From positions 2,108,001 through 2,172,000 of the forward strand of contig NC_007575.1 in NCBI RefSeq assembly GCF_000012965.1: a DNA stretch of 64,000 bases. The letters run 5' to 3'. A program made the translations under genes and the position numbers. The stretch comes from Sulfurimonas denitrificans DSM 1251 (GTDB lineage: Bacteria > Campylobacterota > Campylobacteria > Campylobacterales > Sulfurimonadaceae). Below, piece by piece: positions 56,876-64,000 of the stretch. The stretch's first letter is position 1. Every line of letters begins with the position of its first letter. The notes below the pieces were generated by a model. It was not told the origin of the DNA. It searched no databases and worked only from the letters and a program-made list of their open reading frames with translations.

Positions 56876-57712
56876 CTAAAAGATTTGCACAATCAGTGTA
56901 TGAGATTGTTTTGGCTCTATAACTCTGGCATCATCAAATGCATTTGCGGACTCTATACAAACAAAATATTTGTAAGCGTCCTCTTTCATAGCGCTCATCC
57001 TTAAGGTTTTTTCTATCCATGGATTCCAGATAACAGCAGAAGATGAGTTTTTGTTTTTTATATTTATCTCTCTATTTTTATCTCTTAACACTATCTTTTC
57101 ATCAATCTCTTGATAAACTCTATCGACCTCTTCTTCAAAATAGATATTGCCTCCTTGAACCTCTTTTTGCCACGAGAGCGCATCAAGGTATGGTTTTTTA
57201 TCTAAGCCACTTATAGTAACTTCAGAGATATGTGAAACACTGAAGTATGTGTGAAGAGCTTGAGATATTTTAAAAGCCTTATCATCCAAGTTTGTAGTTT
57301 TTAACTCCATCTTTAACTCTTTGGAAATTGTGATTTGAAGCTCTAAGAGAAACTTATAGTTCCAAATTTTGAGTGTTTGTTCACTGTTAGTTAGTCTAAA
57401 GAGAAGAGTAGTTTTACTCTCATTTACCTCATTAGCACCTACAAACTCCCACATACTAGTTCTTGCAAAACCATGTTGTGGTAAATTTTTATCCTCATTA
57501 AATCCAAACCATGGCCAACACACAGGAACACCACCGCGAATTGCCCGACCTTGTTCAAAATCGCTAATTTCGCTAAGCCATAAAATAGCCTCTTCTCCAA
57601 CTCTTTGATACTCAAAGATATGTGCACCTTGAAGTGCTATTTTTGCTTTTGCAGAGCTGTTTTGAATCTCTATGTACTCAAACCCGTTTGGGAACTCTCT
57701 AACTCTTATCAC
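56876..57712 (-). CDS. D-hexose-6-phosphate mutarotase
   Basis: 278 residues from a GTG (VIRVREFPNGFEYIEIQN), preceded by GGAAA. An in-frame ATG nineteen codons upstream would overlap the transporter gene by 71 bases and lacks a site. It belongs to the aldose 1-epimerase-like YeaD group: GGVPVCWPWFGF near residue 65, PQHGFAR near 80 and a conserved ALHTYFSVS near 155. It interconverts the anomers of glucose-6-phosphate or related sugars. Last gene of the Kef-HAD-MFS-mutarotase operon. Confidence 0.87.
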   Translation of the reverse strand: MIRVREFPNGFEYIEIQNSSAKAKIALQGAHIFEYQRVGEEAILWLSEISDFEQGRAIRGGVPVCWPWFGFNEDKNLPQHGFARTSMWEFVGANEVNESKTTLLFRLTNSEQTLKIWNYKFLLELQITISKELKMELKTTNLDDKAFKISQALHTYFSVSHISEVTISGLDKKPYLDALSWQKEVQGGNIYFEEEVDRVYQEIDEKIVLRDKNREINIKNKNSSSAVIWNPWIEKTLRMSAMKEDAYKYFVCIESANAFDDARVIEPKQSHTLIVQIF

Positions 57713-58979
57713 TGTTTTTCCAAGATGAAATTTTGTGCCCTGCGACAGCGTAATAAAGTATAAAGGCATAAGAGACTATGCCAAGGAGATATGCTGTTTG
57801 CATGCTTGAGACCAGCTGAGCAATTTTGCCAAAAAGAAGCGGAAGAAGCGCTCCTCCCGCTATTGACATAATAAGCAGTGCGCTCCCTTTTGGGGTATGT
57901 TTGCCAAGCCCATTAAGCGCTAATGGCCAGATACTCGGCCATACGAGAGCATTTGCAAAACCTAAAAGTGCAACAAATGTTATAGTATCTGGAAGAGTTC
58001 TAACACCACTCCATCCCCATAAAATCTCAGATAAGAGATGAGAGGTTGATAAGGAAAATACAACACCGAGTAAAAACAAAATACCAAAGAGTGCAGAGCC
58101 TATAAGTGCGTTTTTTTGTGAGAGATATCTAGGTATAAAAACAATTCCAGCTATATATCCAAGCACCATAAAAAACATGGTAAAAGAGGTAAGAGTGCTA
58201 TAACTCTCAACTCCAATACTTTGCGCATAAAGAGCTATTGTATCTCCCGCAATGACTTCTATGCCGACATAAAAAAAGAGGGCAATTGCGCCTAAGATAA
58301 GGCGTGGAAATTCAAATATAGAGCTTTTTTCACTATTTGATTTATCATCTTTTATTGTGAGACTCTCTAGTGATGAGAACTTGATAAGAACGATAAGCGC
58401 TACCAATATAAGCGCCATAACAATATATGGAACTATAAGTTTTTGAGCAAGTATCTCCCTTGAGGCTTCGCTCATCACATCTTGTTCACCAACATCCAAA
58501 AAGAGCAAAGCGCTAAATACGATAGGTGCCAAAACTCCAGCACCTTTGTTTATGATTCCCATTATGCTTATTCGCATAGCCGCACTCTCTACTGGACCCA
58601 GATAAACGATATATGGATTTGAAGCGCTTTGAAGGATTGTAAGTCCTGTTCCTAATGTAAAGAGTGCAATCAAGAAGATAATAAACTCAGCACTTTGTGC
58701 TGCTGGTATAAAAAGAAGTGCGCCGATAGCCATCACTCCAAGTCCTAAAGCCATACCATCTTTGTAGCCAGTTTTTTCCAAAACATACGCCATAGGAAGA
58801 GCCATAACAGTATATGAGATATAAAAAGCAAAGGTTACAAACAGTGCTTCAAACTCATTGAGCTCACATACTATTTTTAAAAATGGGATTAAAGAGCCAT
58901 TTAACCATGTTACAAAACCAAAGATAAAGAAGAGAGTGCCCATGATAAACATAGGAATGAATGAACTTTTAGCGGGCAT
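57699..58979 (-). CDS. FucP/GluP-type sugar MFS transporter
   Basis: 426 residues with twelve membrane segments. The start FIPMFIMGTLFFIFGFVTWLNGSLIPFLK and the segment TLGTGLTILQSASNPYIVYLGP are typical of the FucP/glucose-galactose subfamily of proton-coupled sugar symporters. The substrate is probably a hexose. It overlaps the HAD gene upstream by 11 bases and the mutarotase downstream by 14, so the three are coupled. Confidence 0.9.
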   Translation of the reverse strand: MPAKSSFIPMFIMGTLFFIFGFVTWLNGSLIPFLKIVCELNEFEALFVTFAFYISYTVMALPMAYVLEKTGYKDGMALGLGVMAIGALLFIPAAQSAEFIIFLIALFTLGTGLTILQSASNPYIVYLGPVESAAMRISIMGIINKGAGVLAPIVFSALLFLDVGEQDVMSEASREILAQKLIVPYIVMALILVALIVLIKFSSLESLTIKDDKSNSEKSSIFEFPRLILGAIALFFYVGIEVIAGDTIALYAQSIGVESYSTLTSFTMFFMVLGYIAGIVFIPRYLSQKNALIGSALFGILFLLGVVFSLSTSHLLSEILWGWSGVRTLPDTITFVALLGFANALVWPSIWPLALNGLGKHTPKGSALLIMSIAGGALLPLLFGKIAQLVSSMQTAYLLGIVSYAFILYYAVAGHKISSWKNSDKS

Positions 58980-59799
58980 TTTTTAGGCTATCAAGATAGT
59001 GCGCAACAGCGTCTTCATCATTTGTGTGTTCTAGCACAATCTTTGCTAATTTTTTTACACCATCTTGTGCATTTGCGACTGCAACAGAAGTTCCAGCTAT
59101 CTCAAACATTCCTATATCGTTAAAATTATCACCAAAAACTGTTAATTTATTTAAGTCAAAACCTAGATGTTGGCTCACACTTCTTATCCCATGAGACTTA
59201 TCTGCATCTTTATGTAAGAGAGTTAAAAAATAGCACCCAACATAGGCTTCTGGAGCCAGTATGTACTTAAACATATTGCCAAAGGTTGCTTCTAAATGTT
59301 TTGCTAACTCTCTAAGAAGTACCTCTTCTCCAAAATAGACGATTTTAAAGTTATCATCCATCGTTCTGATATCTCTGCACTCTACTAAGTTATCATCGCC
59401 TTTATATCTTGATAGTACACTCTTTTGATGCTCATTTAGAATGCTTGAGTATAAAAATGCTTCATTTAAATTTTTATCTCTAAGTGAGAGAACAAAAGGG
59501 TATATCCCAAACTTTGCACCCTCATCTATGATGGCATCTCCTGCGTCTTTTGCTATAAATTTTGAATCTATTATTTTTTTATCTACAGTTGCAATTAGTG
59601 CGCCATCAAGGAGTATCATCGGAGCATTTATCTCTACATCACGTAAAAACTGTACTGTTTTTTTATATGTTCTAGCCGTTGCTATGGTTGCGATAGAGCC
59701 TTGCGCCATATCGTTCCATCTACTTTTTGTAAAATCACTTATAGACAAATCAGTTCGTAAAAAAGTGTGGTCCAAATCTGTAATATATATATTTTTCAT
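58969..59799 (-). CDS. HAD-IIB (Cof-type) phosphatase
   Basis: 276 residues with the HAD motif I ITDLDHTFL (DxDxT, residues 8-12), motif III lysine in the KSHG region and motif IV GDNFNDIGMF near 220. The IIB cap lies between. Members dephosphorylate sugar phosphates or act as sucrose/mannosylglycerate phosphatases. Its position with a sugar transporter and mutarotase suggests a hexose phosphate substrate. Three bases separate it from the antiporter gene. Confidence 0.88.
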   Translation of the reverse strand: MKNIYITDLDHTFLRTDLSISDFTKSRWNDMAQGSIATIATARTYKKTVQFLRDVEINAPMILLDGALIATVDKKIIDSKFIAKDAGDAIIDEGAKFGIYPFVLSLRDKNLNEAFLYSSILNEHQKSVLSRYKGDDNLVECRDIRTMDDNFKIVYFGEEVLLRELAKHLEATFGNMFKYILAPEAYVGCYFLTLLHKDADKSHGIRSVSQHLGFDLNKLTVFGDNFNDIGMFEIAGTSVAVANAQDGVKKLAKIVLEHTNDEDAVAHYLDSLKNAR

Positions 59800-59802
59800 A
59801 TT

Positions 59803-61422
59803 TTAAAATTTCAGTTTACATGTAGTCATTTTTTCAACAAGCAGTCTTGCAACCTCAACTTTATCATCTACCATAGAGGTTATCTCTAAATCTTCAAGGT
59901 TGTTTTTGTCCTCTAGCGTGGAGATTTTTACTATTAGATTTACATGTTTTGTATGCTTTAGCACTGCCTCACAAATAGCTCTTTTTTTCTCCATATTATC
60001 CAGCGTAACTATAACAGCCGCGGAACTCTCTGCATGCAGTGCCTCAAGAAGAGATAATTTTGACATATCTCCAAGATATGCCTCTTTTTTATCAGCTATA
60101 GCCTCTTGAACATGTTTTGGATTATTGTCAATTATGACATAGTGTGCGTCTATCTTATCAAGGTAGTGTGCTACAAATTTTCCTGTAATACTGTATCCGC
60201 ACACTATTACATGATTTTGTCTTGATGTAAAGGCAGAAGTTTTAAGTCCTAAATACTCATAATTTGTTAGATAGCTTACAAATCTGTTTATTTTTGAGAT
60301 AAAAAATGGAGTAATTACCATTGAAAATATAACTATAAGAATAAAAAGAGACTCTAGTTCTTTGTTTAAAAGTCCATCCACACTTGCAACTGCAAAAATC
60401 ACAAAAGAGAACTCTCCAACTTGAGAGATAGCAAGTGCTGTTTTTAGGGAGCGTGAATGTGAAGATGTAAGACGAAGGATAAGATAGGTAACAGTTGTTT
60501 TTAAAATCATAACAAGTGCGAACAGACCTGCTATTACCAAGAAATTATCTATAAAGAAAAAGATATCAATCTTCATCCCCACAACAATAAAAAAAGTACC
60601 AAGTAAAATATCTTTAAAAGGCGCTATATCTGATTCTACTTTGTGGTGGTACTTTGTCTCAGCTATAATCATACCCGCAACAAAAGCCCCAAGAGAGTAT
60701 GTAAAACCCATATATGAAGCTAAAAGAGCCGCACTTACAACTATAAAAAGAACCGAACCCATAAAAAGCTCATCTACCTCACTTGAAGCTGAGAAGTGCA
60801 GAAGCCATGTCATAGCTCTTTTACCAACTATAAACATAAGCCCAATAACTAGTACAGCACTTATAAAAGTGTCTCTTAAGATTATAAGCACACTCTGATC
60901 TGCATTGCTTGTTAAGAAACTTAAAAGAATCAAGATAGGAATAACGGCAATATCTTGAAAAATAAGTATCCCTGTTGCTTGTTGTCCGTATGGACTATGA
61001 ATCTCTTTTGAACTCTTTAGATAGCTAAGAACAACAGCGGTAGAAGAGAGAGCAAACGCTAAAGATAAGATAAGTGCAGAGATTGAATCTAATGCAAAAA
61101 AATAGTGACTAACCGCATAAACTATAAGCGCTGTAAAAGTAACCTGCATAAAACCGTTGAAAAATATCTCTTTTTTCATACTGTACATTCTTGCAAGAGA
61201 GATCTCAAGCCCTATTGTAAACATCAAAAACACTATACCAAATTCACCAATATGTTCAAGAATAGAAGAGTCACTCATTTGTCGCAAATCAAATGCATAT
61301 ACAATAATTGTACCAGTAAAGATATATCCAATTATCTGTGAGATGCCTAAGCGTTTTAAAAAAAGATTGAGTATTGTTGAGACACCTAGTGCCATAACTA
61401 TATATAAAAGTGTTGAATCCAT
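59803..61422 (-). CDS. Kef-type cation:proton antiporter with TrkA-N domain
   Basis: 539 residues. About twelve membrane segments (residues 1-375) form the CPA2 antiporter domain, with the conserved LTFTIGLE-like region (here FLMFTIGLEISLARM) and FALSSTAVVLSYL, GILIFQDIAVIP. A TrkA-N Rossmann domain follows (HVIVCGYSITGKF, near 405-520). Such proteins exchange K+ or Na+ for protons under regulation by nucleotides or thiols. No second regulatory TrkA-C domain is visible. First gene of the operon. Confidence 0.9.
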   Translation of the reverse strand: MDSTLLYIVMALGVSTILNLFLKRLGISQIIGYIFTGTIIVYAFDLRQMSDSSILEHIGEFGIVFLMFTIGLEISLARMYSMKKEIFFNGFMQVTFTALIVYAVSHYFFALDSISALILSLAFALSSTAVVLSYLKSSKEIHSPYGQQATGILIFQDIAVIPILILLSFLTSNADQSVLIILRDTFISAVLVIGLMFIVGKRAMTWLLHFSASSEVDELFMGSVLFIVVSAALLASYMGFTYSLGAFVAGMIIAETKYHHKVESDIAPFKDILLGTFFIVVGMKIDIFFFIDNFLVIAGLFALVMILKTTVTYLILRLTSSHSRSLKTALAISQVGEFSFVIFAVASVDGLLNKELESLFILIVIFSMVITPFFISKINRFVSYLTNYEYLGLKTSAFTSRQNHVIVCGYSITGKFVAHYLDKIDAHYVIIDNNPKHVQEAIADKKEAYLGDMSKLSLLEALHAESSAAVIVTLDNMEKKRAICEAVLKHTKHVNLIVKISTLEDKNNLEDLEITSMVDDKVEVARLLVEKMTTCKLKF

Positions 61423-61539
61423 GAAAATCTTTCAGCTATTTTTTTATGGTTTTTATCTGCACCACAATGAGGAGAAAATTATAGCAAAATAACCTTTTGG
61501 CTCGGATGGATATATTCTTAATTTTAAGAGACTCTATAC

Positions 61540-61545
61540 TATAAT
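61540..61545 (+). promoter_or_regulatory. -10 element of pyrG
   Basis: TATAAT in ACTATAATTGCC, 32 bases before the pyrG ATG, with GGAG seven bases before that ATG. Confidence 0.5.
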
Positions 61546-61577
61546 TGCCACTTTAATTGACATTTTGGAGCTATTTT

Positions 61578-63206
61578 ATGACTAAATATATTTTTGTAAC
61601 TGGTGGTGTTTTAAGTTCTCTTGGAAAAGGAATTACAGCAGCAAGTATTGGTACTCTGCTTAAACACTCAGGCATACAAGTAGGTATGTTAAAAATAGAT
61701 CCATATATAAATGTCGATCCTGGAACTATGAGCCCATTAGAACATGGTGAAGTTTTTGTTACAAAAGATGGTGCGGAGACAGACTTAGACATTGGAAACT
61801 ATGAGAGATTTTTAGATACTTCATACTTAAAATCAAGCAACTTCACGACAGGTCAGGTCTATTCAGCAGTTATTGAGAGAGAGCGTGCTGGAGGATATTT
61901 GGGGCAGACTATTCAAGTTATTCCTCATATCGTTGGCGAGATTGTAAAGCGTATAAAAGAGGCTGGAGAGGGTCATGATATACTTATAGTAGAACTTGGC
62001 GGGACTGTTGGAGATATTGAAGGACTTCCTTTTATGGAGGCAATTCGCCAGATGAAACATGATGATGAAGTTGAGGGAACTTTCTTTGTGCATGTAACGC
62101 TTATCCCTTTCATTAAAGCAGCTGGAGAGCTAAAGAGTAAGCCTACACAGCACTCTGTTCAAGAGCTTCGCCGTATCGGTATAACTCCGCAAATGATAAT
62201 TGCAAGAAGCGAAAACGCACTTCCTAAAACATTTAAGAAAAAACTGGCAATGAGTTGTGATGTATCTTCAGATAGCGTAATAGAAGCGCTTGATGCTGCT
62301 AGTATCTACGATGTTCCTATCTCTTTTTTAAGACAAAATATATTAAAACCTATCTCAAAAGAACTCTCTCTTGGCGAACTAAATCCAAATATGGAAAAAT
62401 GGGACTCTTTAGTGAAGAAAATTGTTCAACCACAAAACCGCATCGTTCTTGGTTTTGTAGGAAAATATCTTGAACTAAAAGAGGCTTATAAATCTCTAAC
62501 TGAAGCTCTTATTCATGCAGGAGCGCATCTTGATACACGTGTTGATATTCACTGGGTTGATAGCGAGAAGATAGAGGAGAGAGGAGCGGAAGCACTTCTG
62601 GGCGACTGTGACTCTGTTTTAGTTGCTGGCGGATTTGGAAATCGTGGTGTTGAGGGCAAAATCAAAGCTATAGAGTATGCAAGAGTAAATAAAATTCCAT
62701 ATCTTGGTATCTGCCTTGGAATGCAACTTACACTTGTAGAGTATGCTAGAAATGTGCTTGGTTATGAGGGTGCAAACTCTATTGAGTTTGATGAGAATAC
62801 TCCATATCCAATGATTTATCTCATAGATAACTTTCTTGATCAAAGTGGAAATACACAACTCCGTACTCACAAATCTCCAATGGGAGGAACGCTTCGTCTT
62901 GGGGAGTATCCATGTGATACATTAGAGGGCTCTATCATACGAAAAGCGTACCATGGAGAGAAGACTATACATGAGAGACATCGTCATAGATATGAGGCAA
63001 ACCCAACTTACCGCAAAGCTCTTGAAGATGCTGGAATGATTGTAACTGGCGAATCAAACGGGCTTATTGAAGCAGTTGAGATAAAAGACCATCCATGGTT
63101 TCTAGGTGTTCAGTTTCACCCAGAGTTTACATCAAGACTGCAAACTCCAAATCCTTCAATCCTTGCATTTGTTGAAGCAACATTAGCTATATCTCAAGAA
63201 GAGTAG
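61578..63206 (+). CDS. pyrG: CTP synthase
   Basis: 542 residues from the ATG giving [23 protein letters not shown], the standard start; an upstream in-frame codon has no binding site. The synthetase P-loop and the glutamine amidotransferase domain are present, the latter with [18 protein letters not shown] (nucleophile Cys near 380) and [11 protein letters not shown]. It makes CTP from UTP. recJ begins 12 bases later, so the two are cotranscribed. Confidence 0.97.
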   Translation: MTKYIFVTGGVLSSLGKGITAASIGTLLKHSGIQVGMLKIDPYINVDPGTMSPLEHGEVFVTKDGAETDLDIGNYERFLDTSYLKSSNFTTGQVYSAVIERERAGGYLGQTIQVIPHIVGEIVKRIKEAGEGHDILIVELGGTVGDIEGLPFMEAIRQMKHDDEVEGTFFVHVTLIPFIKAAGELKSKPTQHSVQELRRIGITPQMIIARSENALPKTFKKKLAMSCDVSSDSVIEALDAASIYDVPISFLRQNILKPISKELSLGELNPNMEKWDSLVKKIVQPQNRIVLGFVGKYLELKEAYKSLTEALIHAGAHLDTRVDIHWVDSEKIEERGAEALLGDCDSVLVAGGFGNRGVEGKIKAIEYARVNKIPYLGICLGMQLTLVEYARNVLGYEGANSIEFDENTPYPMIYLIDNFLDQSGNTQLRTHKSPMGGTLRLGEYPCDTLEGSIIRKAYHGEKTIHERHRHRYEANPTYRKALEDAGMIVTGESNGLIEAVEIKDHPWFLGVQFHPEFTSRLQTPNPSILAFVEATLAISQEE

Positions 63207-63218
63207 TACATTTTTAAA

Positions 63219-64000
63219 ATGTCTCTTTTTCTAAAGAAACTTCGTTTTGATGATATTCCTACTCTTAGCAAAAGCTCTATCTTTGAACTTCTTAGCCAAA
63301 GATTTCAGAGCCAAGAGAAGAAGCTATCTCACATCCCAGACCCATCTCTTTTACATGACGCACCAAAGGCTGCAAAAAAAATAGCAGACGCCATAAGAGA
63401 GAATAAAAAAATCACTCTTGTTGGAGATTATGATGTAGATGGTGTGAGTGCCACTGCTATTATGGTTGATTTTTTTAGACAAATTCCTTATCCGCTTGAA
63501 GCTGTTATACCAAATCGTTTCAGTGATGGATATGGCGTTAGTCCTCATCTTTTAGAGCGCATAGATACGGACCTTATCATCACGGTAGATAATGGTATAA
63601 CGGCCCTAGAAGCAGCGGAGATTTGTGCGCAAAGGGGCATAGAACTAATTATTACAGACCATCATACACCGCTTACCACTCTGCCTCACGCCTATGCAAT
63701 CATAAACCCAAAACTCTCTGCATGTAGCTACCCATTTCAGGAGATATGCGGCGCACAAGTTGCATGGCTGCTTTTAGCTCTTCTGAAAAAAGAGTTGAAT
63801 CTGAATATAGACATGAGAAGTTTTTTGGACATACTCTGCATCGCTATCATCGCAGACATAATGCCTCTAACTGACATAAACAGACCTCTTGTAAAAGATG
63901 GGCTAAAGGTTTTAATGAGCTCAAATAGAGCCTCTTGTGTTATTATAAGAGATTTTTTAAATAAAAAAAATATCTCCTCTGAAGATATAGCTTTTCAAAT
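63219..64000 (+). CDS. recJ: RecJ single-strand exonuclease, 5' part (cut by window edge)
   Basis: An open frame of 260 codons running off the right edge. It has the DHH phosphoesterase motifs LVGDYDVDGVSATAIMV near residue 70 and ITDHHTP near 146, and DNGITALEAAE near 126, as in RecJ, the 5'-3' single-strand DNA exonuclease of recombination and mismatch repair. The ATG at 63219 is 12 bases after pyrG. Confidence 0.92.
   Translation, partial: MSLFLKKLRFDDIPTLSKSSIFELLSQRFQSQEKKLSHIPDPSLLHDAPKAAKKIADAIRENKKITLVGDYDVDGVSATAIMVDFFRQIPYPLEAVIPNRFSDGYGVSPHLLERIDTDLIITVDNGITALEAAEICAQRGIELIITDHHTPLTTLPHAYAIINPKLSACSYPFQEICGAQVAWLLLALLKKELNLNIDMRSFLDILCIAIIADIMPLTDINRPLVKDGLKVLMSSNRASCVIIRDFLNKKNISSEDIAFQ

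Noticed and set aside
58969-59799. HAD-IIB gene as the missing MupP phosphatase
   Set aside because: MupP belongs to the HAD-IA class, and this protein has the IIB motif spacing and sits in a sugar-transport operon.

Overview
The window reads as the chromosome of a sulfur-oxidising member of the Campylobacterota (Epsilonproteobacteria), most like Sulfurimonas. The support is an AT-rich composition, a soxCDYZ sulfur-oxidation operon with a SoxH-like hydrolase, a flavocytochrome c-type sulfide dehydrogenase flavoprotein, a HiPIP, cbb3-oxidase assembly protein CcoG, and typical epsilonproteobacterial gene neighbours (tig-clpP-def, rpsT-prfA, speE-coaE-dapF). The genus is an inference from gene content; no database search was possible.

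Layout. 1-6.7 kb (minus): an edge-truncated unknown gene, a YeiH-type exporter, a 1161-residue DUF748/AsmA-like envelope protein and ccoG. 6.8-11 kb (plus): metH and a secreted YceI protein. 11-18.1 kb (minus): comM, then the run glmM-lspA-tig-clpP-(degenerate GGDEF)-def. 18.3-22.6 kb (plus): a TolC/MacA/MacB-like tripartite exporter. 22.8-25.9 kb: rpsT-prfA facing speE-coaE-dapF. 26.2-28.9 kb (plus): FccB-like flavoprotein, a small DUF2892 protein and purM. 29-32.2 kb (minus): an unknown lipoprotein, a DUF302-like secreted protein and a FadL-family porin. 32.2-38.7 kb: an 832-base non-coding stretch with a perfect 8-bp tandem repeat, then a complete minus-strand rRNA operon (16S, tRNA-Ile, 23S, 5S) with a consensus promoter and visible processing stems. 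38.7-39.8 kb: a BI-1 family membrane protein and a stand-alone ThiD2-type protein. 39.9-44.4 kb (minus): soxCDYZ plus the SoxH-like lipoprotein, behind a strong promoter with a 12-bp palindrome upstream. 44.7-48.3 kb: a MOSC protein, then znuACB with a BioC-like methyltransferase. 48.4-50 kb (plus): secG, frr, pyrE. 50.1-56.5 kb (plus): a cell-wall recycling block, nagZ, a sodium:solute symporter, anmK, amgK, murU and, nearby, a lytic transglycosylase. 56.5-61.4 kb (minus): a HiPIP and an operon of Kef-type antiporter, HAD phosphatase, sugar MFS transporter and hexose mutarotase. 61.6-64 kb (plus): pyrG and the start of recJ.

How the genes work together. The sox operon, FccB-like protein, HiPIP and CcoG fit periplasmic oxidation of reduced sulfur feeding a cbb3 respiratory chain; several of these proteins carry twin-arginine signals. 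The most unusual assembly is the cell-wall block. Its NagZ has a signal peptide, although NagZ is normally cytoplasmic, and a sodium-symporter gene overlaps the anmK gene. Together this suggests recycling in which amino sugars are freed in the periplasm, imported by the symporter and returned to UDP-MurNAc by AnmK, AmgK and MurU. A palindrome, TACATGTA, also recurs across the window far more often than base composition predicts.
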